A DNA stretch of 64,000 nt from an uncultured Corynebacterium sp. GTDB lineage: Bacteria; Actinomycetota; Actinomycetes; Mycobacteriales; Mycobacteriaceae. This document shows positions 17,993 through 26,800 of this stretch, one piece after another; positions within the stretch are counted from its first letter, which is position 1, and each line of letters begins with the position of its first letter. The stretch covers positions 1 through 64,000 of the forward strand of contig CALTYZ010000012.1 of NCBI GenBank assembly GCA_943913645.1, given 5' to 3'. A program made the translations under genes and the position numbers. Under the pieces are notes generated by a model. That model had not been told where the DNA came from, ran no database searches, and was given only the letters and a program-made list of their open reading frames with translations.

Positions 17993-19389
17993 ATCAACCA
18001 CAGCTCATCTTTGACACGGCGACGCGTTCGTTGCAAGAATTCGCCCCCCTTGAACCTGGCCGGGTATCTATGTATGTCTGTGGTGCAACACCGCAGTCCA
18101 TCCCGCATATTGGGCATTTGCGCAGCGCGGTCGCGTTCGACATTGTGCGCCGGTGGTTCATGGCTACAGGCTATGAGGTCGCGTTTGTGCGCAACGTGAC
18201 TGATATTGATGACAAGATCCTCACAAAGGCAGCAGAGCACAACCGCCCATGGTGGGAGTGGGTGTCCACCCATGAGCGCGAATTCACCCGGGCGTATGAC
18301 GCGCTTGGGGTTTTGCCGCCGTCAGTTGAGCCGCGCGCAACCGGCCATGTCACCCAGATGGTGGACTACATGCGCCGGCTGATGAACAACGGGTTCGCAT
18401 ACGAGGCGCAAGGCTCTGTCTATTTTGATGTACAGGCGTGGATTGGCGCTGGTGGGGATTACGGGTCGCTGTCTGGCAACCGCCCGGAGGATATGCACCA
18501 GGGCGAAACAGACACCCACGGCAAACACAGCAGCCTTGATTTCGCTTTGTGGAAGGCAGCGAAACCGGGCGAGCCGCACTGGCCGACACCGTGGGGACCG
18601 GGGCGCCCGGGGTGGCATCTGGAGTGCTCAGCAATGTCGACGTGGTATCTCGGGCCGCGCTTTGACATCCACGGCGGTGGTCTTGACCTGCAGTTTCCGC
18701 ACCACGAAAATGAGCAGGCTCAGTCACACGCGGCTGGGGATGGGTTTGCGCGTTTCTGGATGCACAACCACTGGGTGACCATGGCGGGTGAGAAAATGTC
18801 GAAGTCGTTGGGCAACGTCTTATCACTTGACACCATGCCGGTTCGTCCCGTTGAGCTGCGCTACTACCTCGGCTCAGCGCATTACCGCAGTGTGCTCGAA
18901 TACTCGCCGGAGGCGTTGGTGGAGGCAGCAGCGGGGTATCGTCGCATAGCTGAGTTCGTTGCACGCGCCGGCACCCCCGAACCAACCAGTTGGACCGACA
19001 GCTTTGCGCACGCGCTTTTCGACGACTTCTCTACCCCCAAAGCCCTTGCCGAAATCCACACCACCGTACGTGCCGGCAACTCAGCCCTGGCGAGTGGCGA
19101 TGTGGCACACGCACGCGAACTGGCCGGCCAAATCCGGGCAATGACGGCGGTGCTCGGCGTTGACCCAGGCGTGTGGGAGGCGCAGGCAGGCAGTGACCAG
19201 GCAGATGAACTACGCGAGATACTTGACACGCTGGTGCAGGCAGAACTTGCGCGCCGGGCGCAGGCACGCGCTGAGAAGGACTGGGCCACGGCTGATGAGG
19301 TGCGCGACCGGCTTACCGCCGCAGGCATCGAGGTTGTCGATACCGCGGACGGCTCCCGCTGGGAGATCGCAGACGAGCAAGCCAACTGA
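17989..19389 (+). CDS. cysS: Cysteinyl-tRNA synthetase
   Basis: Class I synthetase (466 residues) charging tRNA-Cys. Visible are the zinc Cys in YVCGATPQ, the HIGH motif in PHIGHLRS, the zinc-site GWHLECSAM and FPHHENE, and KMSKS (GEKMSKSLGN). The PQSIPHIGH form separates CysS from the related mycothiol ligase MshC. The GTG start overlaps the ispF stop, indicating coupled translation. Confidence 0.97.
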   Translation: MNQPQLIFDTATRSLQEFAPLEPGRVSMYVCGATPQSIPHIGHLRSAVAFDIVRRWFMATGYEVAFVRNVTDIDDKILTKAAEHNRPWWEWVSTHEREFTRAYDALGVLPPSVEPRATGHVTQMVDYMRRLMNNGFAYEAQGSVYFDVQAWIGAGGDYGSLSGNRPEDMHQGETDTHGKHSSLDFALWKAAKPGEPHWPTPWGPGRPGWHLECSAMSTWYLGPRFDIHGGGLDLQFPHHENEQAQSHAAGDGFARFWMHNHWVTMAGEKMSKSLGNVLSLDTMPVRPVELRYYLGSAHYRSVLEYSPEALVEAAAGYRRIAEFVARAGTPEPTSWTDSFAHALFDDFSTPKALAEIHTTVRAGNSALASGDVAHARELAGQIRAMTAVLGVDPGVWEAQAGSDQADELREILDTLVQAELARRAQARAEKDWATADEVRDRLTAAGIEVVDTADGSRWEIADEQAN

Positions 19390-19414
19390 CAAGCGCGGCA
19401 ATAAAGGAGGGGTC

Positions 19415-20362
19415 ATGGCGAAACCGTATCAGCGCCCAGATAAGCAAAAGAAGAATAAGAAAGGCCCAACGAAGGGGTCAGGTGGGCAGCGCCGCCGTGG
19501 TTTGAAAGGCAAGGGGGCGACACCGAAAGCCGAAGACCGCGTCTACCACGCGGCACATAAACGCAAGCTGGAGAACAAACGCCGCGCTCAGGGACGACAC
19601 GAGCGGGAACTGCCTGACTTGGTGGTTGGCCGCAACCCGGTCATTGAATGCCTGCACGCGAAGGTGCCCGCCGAAGCACTGTATGTGGCGCAAGGCACGG
19701 GCCACGATGATCGGCTGAGTGAGGCGGTGAATTTAGCGCACAGCAAAGGTCTTGCGGTGCATGAGGTGCCGCGCCGAGATTTAGACTTGATGACGGGCAA
19801 TGGCCTGCATCAAGGCGTTGGTTTGAAGATTCAGCCGTATCAGTATGCGGATGTGTTTGACCTGATCGCGGGTGTGAGCGAGGCGGGCCGCACGGGCATG
19901 TTCGTGGTGTTGGATAACATCACCGATCCGCGCAACTTGGGGGCCGTAATCCGCAGCTGTGCAGCGTTTGGTGGGGATGGGGTGATCATCCCGCAGCGGC
20001 GCTCCGCCCAGGTCACAGGGGTGGCGTGGCGGACATCAGCCGGTACTGCCGCGCGTGTGCCGGTGGCGAAGGCGACGAACATGACGCGCACGATCAACCA
20101 GTTCAAAGACAATGGCTACACCGTAGTCGGCCTTGACGCTGGGGGGACCCACACTCTGGACACCTTCGATGGGGCGCGCTCGCCGGTGGTCATTGTGGTC
20201 GGCTCGGAGGGCAAGGGCATCTCTCGGCTGGTGCGGGAAAATTGCGATGTGATCATGTCGATCCCGATGGCGGATTGGGTGGAATCTTTAAACGCGTCGG
20301 TGGCTGCGGGGGTGGTGCTGGCAGAGTTCGCGCGCCAGCGCCGCCAGCACGGGGTGGGCTAA
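19415..20362 (+). CDS. rlmB: 23S rRNA 2'-O-methyltransferase, RlmB family
   Basis: SpoU-class (knotted) rRNA methyltransferase of 315 residues. A long Lys/Arg-rich N-terminal tail (about 1-70) precedes the substrate-binding domain (VVGRNPVIECL) and the catalytic SpoU domain with LDNITDPRNLGAVIRSC, VVGSEGKGISRL and IPMADWVESLNASVAAG. Strong RBS AAAGGAGG before the ATG. It follows cysS by 25 bp, probably in the ispF-cysS-rlmB operon. The exact target nucleotide is assigned only by family. Confidence 0.93.
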   Translation: MAKPYQRPDKQKKNKKGPTKGSGGQRRRGLKGKGATPKAEDRVYHAAHKRKLENKRRAQGRHERELPDLVVGRNPVIECLHAKVPAEALYVAQGTGHDDRLSEAVNLAHSKGLAVHEVPRRDLDLMTGNGLHQGVGLKIQPYQYADVFDLIAGVSEAGRTGMFVVLDNITDPRNLGAVIRSCAAFGGDGVIIPQRRSAQVTGVAWRTSAGTAARVPVAKATNMTRTINQFKDNGYTVVGLDAGGTHTLDTFDGARSPVVIVVGSEGKGISRLVRENCDVIMSIPMADWVESLNASVAAGVVLAEFARQRRQHGVG

Positions 20363-20363
20363 C

Positions 20364-21377
20364 ATGCCCTCGCTGGCGTCGATCGCCGCCGAGTTGGGGG
20401 TGTCACGCACCACGGTCTCAAACGCCTACAACCACCCGGAACAGCTTTCAAAGCAGCTGCGGGAAAAAATCCTTGCTGCGGCACAGGCCGCTGGCTATGC
20501 CGGCCCGGACCCGATGGCGCGTTCGCTGCGTACCCAGAAAACAGGCTCCATTGGTGTGGTGTTGACTGAGCAGTTGAGCTTCGCGTTCGAAGATCGCGCC
20601 TCGGTTGATTTCCTTGCCGGGCTCGCGCAGGTCAGTGACTATTCGCTCACACTGTTGCCGGCGGGTGCAAGCGTGCATGAGGCGATTGTTGATGGTCTGG
20701 TGGTGTATTCGGTTCCTCGCGCAGACCCGCAACTGACTGCTGCCATCGCACGTGGGTTGCCGCTCGTGGTGTGTGACCAGCCGAAGGAGGTGGATGTGCC
20801 ATTCGTTGGCATTGATGATTTTGCCGCGATTCAACCAGCTGCCCAAGCTGTCGTGGACGCCGGTCACCGCCGCATCGGCATTTTGGCGAAGCGGATGTTC
20901 GCCGCGCCCACTAACGGCGTGGTCACCGACATTGCCGCGGCGGATCTTGATGTACAACGTCGCCGGGTGGAGGGGGTGCTCGCTGTGCTGCACGCAGCTG
21001 GGATTGAGCACGTGCCGGTGGTCACTCGGCACCTCAACGACGTGGATTCGGCTGCTGACGGCGCACGCGAACTGCTGGCAACGTTTCCGGAACTGACTGC
21101 GGTGGTGTGCACCACCGATTCGATGGCGCTTGGGGTGCTGGCGGCTTACGGAAGCCGGGTGCCGCGCGAGCTGTCGGTGACCGGATTCGACGGGATTGAA
21201 TCCGCCGTGAACAAAGGCTTGACCACCGTGGCACAGCCGAATCACCAAAAGGGTGAGGCGGCGGCTGTGCTGTTGCGCGCGTTGCTGGCAGGAAGGCCGA
21301 CGGGTGCGGATCGCCTTTTGTTGGAAACCGACTTCATTGTTGGCAGTAGCGTTGCCGCGCCGCGGCAAGCTCTGTGA
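20364..21377 (+). CDS. ipsA: LacI-family transcriptional regulator (IpsA-like)
   Basis: A 337-residue regulator. The N-terminal HTH (LASIAAELGVSRTTVSNAYNHPEQLS) carries the LacI-type reading helix VSRTTVSNAY; a PBP1-like effector domain follows (about 60-330). In C. glutamicum the LacI regulator IpsA, which controls inositol and mycothiol-precursor synthesis, lies next to otsB, as here, so IpsA is the best guess by position. The ATG lies one base after the rlmB stop. The last 44 bp overlap the 3' end of otsB. Confidence 0.8.
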   Translation: MPSLASIAAELGVSRTTVSNAYNHPEQLSKQLREKILAAAQAAGYAGPDPMARSLRTQKTGSIGVVLTEQLSFAFEDRASVDFLAGLAQVSDYSLTLLPAGASVHEAIVDGLVVYSVPRADPQLTAAIARGLPLVVCDQPKEVDVPFVGIDDFAAIQPAAQAVVDAGHRRIGILAKRMFAAPTNGVVTDIAAADLDVQRRRVEGVLAVLHAAGIEHVPVVTRHLNDVDSAADGARELLATFPELTAVVCTTDSMALGVLAAYGSRVPRELSVTGFDGIESAVNKGLTTVAQPNHQKGEAAAVLLRALLAGRPTGADRLLLETDFIVGSSVAAPRQAL

Positions 21378-22011
21378 GATAGTCGGCCACAGCATCAACT
21401 CCGGCCAGATCCACGCCGACTTTCAGGCCCACATCCTCTGGGCCGAGCACGGCGAGTGCGGTGTCGTCTGTGATGTCGTCGCCGATGAACACTGTTGCAG
21501 CAAATCTCTGCTTGTGGCGCGCAAGCCAGGAGCCTTTTGTCACGTCGAGCACGGAAAATTCCACCACGTTATGGCCGGGGGTTTTCGGGCCGGGGATGGA
21601 TAAGGCGGCGTCGAGAAGCTGCTGTGCAAGCACGCGATCGGCAACTTGTGCGACGTGTAGCACACGCTGGTAGGGCTTGACCTCCACATACGCACCTGCG
21701 CGTGCGAGTGCTTGCAGCTGCTTTTCGACGTCGTCAAGCACCCGCTTTTGCTCGAGCGTCAACTCGGGCCCTGGCTCGGCCCCGTGGGAGCCGATCAAAC
21801 GCACTGGGTCGCGCAGCGGAAACACCTGTTTCAGCCCGTCGAGGTGGCGGCCACTCAAGATGGCGACTTCAGTGCGCGGCAGGGTCGAGAGCGTGGCGAT
21901 AGCGGCCAGCGCTTTCGGGTGTGCTCTGGCAGCATACGGGTCGGGGTTGAGTTCGGCGATGGTGCCGTCAAAATCCAAACACACCAACAGGGTTTCAGCC
22001 TGTGCGATCAC
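21334..22011 (-). CDS. otsB: Trehalose-6-phosphate phosphatase OtsB
   Basis: HAD-type phosphatase releasing trehalose from trehalose-6-phosphate. The 225 residues show the nucleophile motif LDFDGTIAEL, ILSGRHLDGL, and the acidic motif FIGDDITDDTAL. GTG start overlapping the preceding lipoprotein gene by 4 bp, as last gene of a four-gene operon. Trehalose feeds the mycolate envelope in corynebacteria and serves as an osmoprotectant. Confidence 0.95.
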   Translation of the reverse strand: MIAQAETLLVCLDFDGTIAELNPDPYAARAHPKALAAIATLSTLPRTEVAILSGRHLDGLKQVFPLRDPVRLIGSHGAEPGPELTLEQKRVLDDVEKQLQALARAGAYVEVKPYQRVLHVAQVADRVLAQQLLDAALSIPGPKTPGHNVVEFSVLDVTKGSWLARHKQRFAATVFIGDDITDDTALAVLGPEDVGLKVGVDLAGVDAVADYLTELAAARQRYCQQ

Positions 22012-22469
22012 AGCAGCATCACCCGGATACTTGGCGGGTCTGCGCGCGGCTCGTCGGCCATCGATACCAGCAACCGCTCAGTCTCGGACGGGCGGATGAT
22101 GCGAAACTGCGCGCCTGGGGTCAGCAACTGGGTGAGCTGGTCATGCACGTGGCGTGAGCCGCCGACGCAAGCGTCGGGCTCCGGCGGCTGCTCAACAGTG
22201 ACCGTGTGAAGTGTGACCTGGTCCGAGTCGTTTTTTGTGTTCGTGTCCAGGGAGCCTTCCACTGCAGCACAGGGCGTGGTGCCGCGAATAGTGTTGCCGC
22301 GGATCTGAAAGTTCGCTTTGCCCGCAGCGTCGGCGGGAAGCTCACCGGGTAGTGAGGCATCGATATACACACCCACGACCTGCCAGGTGCCAGGGCCGAA
22401 AAAGCCACCGCACCCACTGAGGCCGCAGCTGAGTGCGGCGATCACTGCCAGCTGCACTGCCCGTTTCAT
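22008..22469 (-). CDS. Lipoprotein encoded between otsA and otsB
   Basis: A 153-residue lipoprotein: signal MKRAVQLAVIAALSC with lipobox LSGC (Cys20). The mature domain is beta-rich (FQIRGNTIRGTTPCAAVEGSL, VTLHTVTVEQPPEPDAC) with two cysteines. It overlaps otsA by 4 bp (ATGA) and otsB by 4 bp (GTGA), so it is translated with the trehalose enzymes. A gene sits in the same place in C. glutamicum. Function unknown; an envelope role linked to trehalose is only suggested by position. Confidence 0.8.
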   Translation of the reverse strand: MKRAVQLAVIAALSCGLSGCGGFFGPGTWQVVGVYIDASLPGELPADAAGKANFQIRGNTIRGTTPCAAVEGSLDTNTKNDSDQVTLHTVTVEQPPEPDACVGGSRHVHDQLTQLLTPGAQFRIIRPSETERLLVSMADEPRADPPSIRVMLL

Positions 22470-23866
22470 CCCAACGCCTCCAGGAAACTTCCGGCCCAGT
22501 GGTTGACATCATGCTCACGCACCCACGCGTGCATCGCTAGCATGCGCGCTCGGGCAGAGTCTGCGCCCGTGTCCTGGCGTGCCGCAGCGTCTGTGGCGGC
22601 TGTGGCGGCTGTGATCGCCGCTGTAATGGACGCCAGGTCAAACGGGTTGCACAGATACGCCTGGTGCAACTCAACCGCAGCCCCCGCGAACTCCGACAAC
22701 ACAAGGGCACCAGAGCCGTCTGGGTGCGCAGCAACATATTCCTTTGCCACTAGATTCATCCCATCTTTGAACGGCGTGACCAGCATGATGTCGGCAGCAG
22801 CGTAGTAAGCGTGCAACAGCGTTTTGCTCACCCCGCGGTGAAGATAGTGAATGACTGGTCGGCCCACCTGCGCGAAACGGCCATTGATCCGCCCAACGGC
22901 TTCCTCCACCTCGCGGCGTGTTTGCTGATAGTGCGAGATCCGCTCCCGCGACGGGATAGCAAGCTGGATCAGTGTTGCCTCAAACCCGCTTTCGAGCAGC
23001 TGTTCAAAGGCGGTCAAGCGCTGCAAAATGCCCTTGGTGTAGTCCATGCGGTCCACCCCAAGCATGAGTACATCCGGGTCACCAACTGTGCTGCGGATCT
23101 TTGCCACTTGCTGCTGCGTGTCACCGCCGGCAAAATCGCCGACATCAATAGAGATTGGGAAGGTACCGGTGCGCGTGTCAGGCGCCAGGGCGCGGAAGTT
23201 CGCTTCATCGCTGTCACGCTGGAAACCGACCAGATCAGCTTGGGCGAGCCCGGCAATGATCTCATCGCGCCAGGGCAGCTGGCGAAACAGCTCTGGGGGT
23301 GGAAACGGGATATGCAAAAAGAACCCTATTTTCACATCAGGACGCAGGACTTTGAGCATGCCGGGGACGAGTTGCAGCTGATAATCCTGAACCCAGACAG
23401 TGCCCCCAGGGGCAGTAGTTGCTGCGCACGCCTGTGCAAACCGTTGGTTGACATCCACGTAACGCTGCCACCAGGTCTCGTTGTATTCGGGTGCAACGAT
23501 GAGGTCGTGATACAGCGGCCACAGGGTGGAGTTGGCAAAACCTTCGTAAAAACTGTCGTAGTCTTCCTGGTCCAGCGCCAGCGGCACCATGGTGATGCCG
23601 GCGGCGCAAAACGGGACGTCAGCGTACCCGACATCACCGCCACTGTGAGTGCTCGTGCTTCTACCTTCAGCAATGTTCCCGGGCCAGCCCACCCAGCACC
23701 CAGCGCGGCTGCGCAGCACCGGGGCGAGCGCTGCAACCAATCCCCCTGGCGAGGGCTGCCACGCATCGCCCACCCGGTCGACGGGGAGCCGGTTGGCAAC
23801 GACGACAAACTCGTTGTCTCCGGTGTCTCCGGTCGAAGCGGGCCTGCCGGGCGACGACATGGTCAC
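22466..23866 (-). CDS. otsA: Trehalose-6-phosphate synthase OtsA
   Basis: GT20 glycosyltransferase joining UDP- or ADP-glucose to glucose-6-phosphate. The 466 residues include VVANRLPVDR, GWVGWPG, the substrate loop WPLYHDLI, YQLQLVP, FFLHIPFP and GVDRMDYTKGI. GTG at 23866 gives a GTGA overlap with the upstream H1-like gene; an ATG two codons later is equally possible. Central gene of a four-gene operon. Confidence 0.96.
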   Translation of the reverse strand: MTMSSPGRPASTGDTGDNEFVVVANRLPVDRVGDAWQPSPGGLVAALAPVLRSRAGCWVGWPGNIAEGRSTSTHSGGDVGYADVPFCAAGITMVPLALDQEDYDSFYEGFANSTLWPLYHDLIVAPEYNETWWQRYVDVNQRFAQACAATTAPGGTVWVQDYQLQLVPGMLKVLRPDVKIGFFLHIPFPPPELFRQLPWRDEIIAGLAQADLVGFQRDSDEANFRALAPDTRTGTFPISIDVGDFAGGDTQQQVAKIRSTVGDPDVLMLGVDRMDYTKGILQRLTAFEQLLESGFEATLIQLAIPSRERISHYQQTRREVEEAVGRINGRFAQVGRPVIHYLHRGVSKTLLHAYYAAADIMLVTPFKDGMNLVAKEYVAAHPDGSGALVLSEFAGAAVELHQAYLCNPFDLASITAAITAATAATDAAARQDTGADSARARMLAMHAWVREHDVNHWAGSFLEALG

Positions 23867-24294
23867 TGAGTCTCAGCGGACTTCGTGGCTGTCTTCTTCG
23901 CAGCCGTTTTCGCTGTCTTCCTCGTTGTCTTCGTCGTTGTTTTCTTTGTCGTCTTCTTGGCTGCCTTGGTGGCGGTCTTCTTGGTCGCCTTCTTTGCAGC
24001 CTTCTTCACGGCCTTCTTGGTGGCTTTTTTCGTTGCCTTCTTCGCGGCCTTTTTGGTTGCCTTCTTGGTCGCCCTCTTCGGCTCTTCTGCCTCTTGTTCT
24101 TCGATGCGTTTGTCGTTGTAGCTCTTGTAGACAAAGCCCTTCGGTTCCACCCCAAGCATGGACATCAGGGTGACGCCATCGTGAAAATCTTCAGCGTAGG
24201 TGGCCACGATCCGCCGTGCGCCTGCGGCAGTCTGCTCCTCCATCTCGATGACGGCATCAGACGCCGGGCGTGAATCGGTGATCTTTGGTGGCAC
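23863..24294 (-). CDS. Histone H1-like lysine-rich protein
   Basis: A 143-residue protein in two parts. Residues 1-70 form a small folded region (DAVIEMEEQTAAGARRIVATYAE). About 72-143 is a repetitive basic tail of KKATKKA-type units, 60 or more residues almost only Lys, Ala and Thr, as in bacterial H1-like and HU-tail proteins that bind DNA or RNA. GTG start behind a strong AGGAGGG. Overlaps otsA by 4 bp and heads the operon, 46 bp after thrE. A nucleic-acid-binding role is likely, but its link to trehalose is unexplained. Confidence 0.8.
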   Translation of the reverse strand: MPPKITDSRPASDAVIEMEEQTAAGARRIVATYAEDFHDGVTLMSMLGVEPKGFVYKSYNDKRIEEQEAEEPKRATKKATKKAAKKATKKATKKAVKKAAKKATKKTATKAAKKTTKKTTTKTTRKTAKTAAKKTATKSAETQ

Positions 24295-24340
24295 GAGAGC
24301 TCCCTCCTGGTCGCTGCACTGGTTAGTTCTTTAGGCGATC

Positions 24341-25801
24341 TTAGCGCTTTCGCCGCCGGGACCTTTCCGCCCGCCGGATCTGCTCAAAGGTTTCGCGTCC
24401 CATGCGCTTAAATGCACGGTACGGCACATAGTTTTGCGGTGCGCGAATCCGGCGGGCAACCCACTCCCCAAACACCACCCCACCAGCAAGCGCAAGACAA
24501 GTAGCAATCGCGGAGAAGATATTGGTCATGCCCACCACCATCTGCTCATTCATCACCGCGTACATCCCGCGGTAAATTCCCGAACCCGGCAGAAACGGAG
24601 TCACCCCCGCAACGGCAGTGATGACGGGGCTAATCATGAACCGGCGGGCGATCAGACCACCAGCCAAGCCCACAACGGTTGCGCACGCAGCAGTAGCCAT
24701 GAATCGATCCGTTCCAAACGGCAAGAGAAACACGTAGTAGATCGTCGAGCCGGCTGCCGCGGTAATGAAGGAGACAAGTACTGCTGCCTTCTCCGCAAAA
24801 CACGTCACGGCAAACGCTGCGGCGGCCATGGCGCTGCCGAAAATGCGAAACGCCACACCGTCAATCGAGGGACGTCCCAGCATCGTCTCAATCGGTGGCA
24901 GGCCCACACCGAACATGTCGGTGACAAACAGTCCCATCGCGACACCCGCGACGATGCCGCCGGTCGACAGGGCGGTTTGGAAAAACCGGGCAGAGGCGGT
25001 CACTGGGGATCCGGTGACACCGTCAAGCAGCGACTGCACCAGCGTTAAGCCCGCAAGCAGCACGACAATGCCTGAGGCGATGACCTGGCTGGGCACAATG
25101 GTGCGCCCGATAGATGCAGAGAAGTCATAGAAGACCGCCGCCGGGATTGTGGCGATGAACCCTCCGAGCACGCAGTGATAAAAATACGGCAATGAGTTGC
25201 GGGAGAGCACTTTGTTCAAGCCTATGATGAGAAACGCTGTGATGCCACCGATCAGTGCCATCAGCATGTCTCCACCAAGCAAAATGGACACGGAGGCGCC
25301 CATCACTGTCCAGCCCGCGAGGAAGCGAGTGTTGCGCCAGGGGATGGGCGAAGCCTCAATTTCATCCAGGATTTTTTCCGCCATCTCTGGGTGGGTCGCA
25401 CCTGCGCGGATAGAGCGGATCAACCGGTCGGCTTCCTGGAGCTTGTGGTAGTTCTCGCTCATCGTGTTGACCACCCGGAACACCGTTACAGGGTTGCGCC
25501 GTTCCACCCCGATGTTGGCGTTCATTGTGATCATGTTGACTGTGATCCCGACGTGGCAGTAGTGCAGGCCGTATGACGAGGTCACAGTGCGAATCTGTGC
25601 AATCGCATCGGAGGCTGTTGTGCCATTGGCAATCAAAATTTCGCCAATGCGAGCGCCGATGTTCATCACCGCTGCAACCTGAGCTGGATCTGTCAGATCA
25701 ATGGGCGCGAGGACAGACGGCGGCGGCGACGTGCGCGCCGCGTCAATCGTCGCAACAAGCTGACGTGAAGTTCGCAGCTTATTCCACCGAGATTTCTCCA
25801 C
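24341..25801 (-). CDS. thrE: Threonine/serine exporter ThrE
   Basis: Membrane exporter of L-threonine and L-serine. A soluble N-terminal ThrE domain (PPPSVLAPIDLTDPAQVAAVMNI, GATHPEMAEKILDEIE) is followed by about ten membrane helices. The 486 residues compare with 489 in C. glutamicum ThrE, which has closely similar blocks (IASGIVVLLAGLTLVQSL, GSPVTASARFF). The start chosen is GTG at 25801, with AGGAAAA just upstream, because a longer open frame to 25987 would run through the tRNA gene. Confidence 0.93.
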   Translation of the reverse strand: MEKSRWNKLRTSRQLVATIDAARTSPPPSVLAPIDLTDPAQVAAVMNIGARIGEILIANGTTASDAIAQIRTVTSSYGLHYCHVGITVNMITMNANIGVERRNPVTVFRVVNTMSENYHKLQEADRLIRSIRAGATHPEMAEKILDEIEASPIPWRNTRFLAGWTVMGASVSILLGGDMLMALIGGITAFLIIGLNKVLSRNSLPYFYHCVLGGFIATIPAAVFYDFSASIGRTIVPSQVIASGIVVLLAGLTLVQSLLDGVTGSPVTASARFFQTALSTGGIVAGVAMGLFVTDMFGVGLPPIETMLGRPSIDGVAFRIFGSAMAAAAFAVTCFAEKAAVLVSFITAAAGSTIYYVFLLPFGTDRFMATAACATVVGLAGGLIARRFMISPVITAVAGVTPFLPGSGIYRGMYAVMNEQMVVGMTNIFSAIATCLALAGGVVFGEWVARRIRAPQNYVPYRAFKRMGRETFEQIRRAERSRRRKR

Positions 25802-25878
25802 CGTTTTCCTCACGCGACAGACCTTACCGGTGGGCCTGTTACACGCATTTGTCAGGCGCGTGTAGGCTATCTCCCGTT

Positions 25879-25951
25879 GCTGGAGTGGCGCAATCGGTAG
25901 CGCAACGGTCTTGTAAACCGTAGGTTGCGAGTTCAAGTCTCGTCTCCAGCT
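25879..25951 (+). tRNA. tRNA-Thr (anticodon UGU)
   Basis: 73 nt folding as a full cloverleaf: acceptor GCTGGAG/CTCCAGC, D arm GCGC/GCGC, anticodon stem ACGGT/ACCGT with loop CTTGTAA (anticodon TGT), T arm GCGAG/CTCGT with TTCAAGT, discriminator T. The CCA end is not fully encoded. It reads ACA codons. It sits 77 bp from the divergent threonine exporter. Confidence 0.95.
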
Positions 25952-26092
25952 CCAAGGACTTTCGTGGGGGCTCGAAGGGGGGAACAAAACAACCTAGGTG
26001 CGTGCGGGCTGTTGCGCACCGTAGAGTGGTTAAGCAGACGAAGTACAGCGGTGGGGTGTTGAATGAATGGTGGTTTCAAAGAAGGAGAGGGA

Positions 26093-26800
26093 ATGGCTGA
26101 TAATCAGCAAGGCGTGAAGGTGCTGGTCGTCGACGATGAGCCGAACATTGTTGAACTGCTGACAGTGTCACTGCGGTTCCAGGGCTTCGAGGTAGTAAAC
26201 GCCACTTCAGGGCAAGAAGCCCTCGAACGCGCCCGCGAGTTCCGCCCAGACGCCTACATTCTGGACGTCATGATGCCTGGCATGGACGGATTTGAACTGC
26301 TTGGCAAACTCAGGAGCGAAAGCCTTGACGGTCCGGTGTTGTTCCTGACCGCAAAGGACGCGGTCGAAGATCGCATCCACGGCCTCACGATTGGCGCGGA
26401 CGATTATGTCACCAAGCCGTTTAGCTTGGAGGAAGTAATAACGCGTTTGCGCGTCATTCTGCGTCGCGGCAATGTGACCAACAACTCAGGTGAGGATTCA
26501 ACACTGCGCTACGCTGACCTCACGTTGAATGACGAAACGCACGAAGTGACCAAGGGCGGGGAGATCGTTGAACTCTCGCCAACGGAATTCAACTTGCTGC
26601 GCTACCTCATGCTCAACGCTGAGGTAGTTGTGTCCAAGGCGAAAATCTTGGACAACGTGTGGCACTACGACTTCGGTGGAGATGGCAATGTGGTTGAGTC
26701 CTACATCTCGTATCTACGCCGCAAAATTGACACTGGAGACGTCCCACTCATCCACACAGTTCGCGGTGTGGGGTACGTGCTGCGCACCCCCCGCCAATAA
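26093..26800 (+). CDS. phoR: Response regulator PhoR (phosphate starvation)
   Basis: OmpR-family DNA-binding regulator, 235 residues. The receiver domain has the acidic pair DDEPN, the phospho-acceptor Asp in YILDVMMPGMDG and Lys in VTKPFSLEEV. The winged-helix domain ends with SYISYLRRKIDTG and TVRGVGYVLR. The ATG at 26093 follows AAGGAGAGGG. The kinase gene begins one base after its stop. Assigned as the C. glutamicum-type PhoR from its place between thrE and the pur genes and from the pst operon in the window. Note that phoR names the regulator in corynebacteria but the kinase in other bacteria. Confidence 0.85.
   Translation: MADNQQGVKVLVVDDEPNIVELLTVSLRFQGFEVVNATSGQEALERAREFRPDAYILDVMMPGMDGFELLGKLRSESLDGPVLFLTAKDAVEDRIHGLTIGADDYVTKPFSLEEVITRLRVILRRGNVTNNSGEDSTLRYADLTLNDETHEVTKGGEIVELSPTEFNLLRYLMLNAEVVVSKAKILDNVWHYDFGGDGNVVESYISYLRRKIDTGDVPLIHTVRGVGYVLRTPRQ

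Noticed and set aside
23880..24080. Repetitive tract possibly a non-coding satellite
   Set aside because: It is the Lys/Ala/Thr tail of an H1-like protein in a coupled operon with a strong RBS.
25802..25987. Longer ThrE starting upstream of 25801
   Set aside because: It would translate through the tRNA-Thr gene, and the C. glutamicum protein length agrees with the GTG at 25801.
25997..26020. GGTGCG/CGCACC dyad upstream of phoR
   Set aside because: Only 6-bp arms, no T run and no known motif; too weak to call an operator or terminator.
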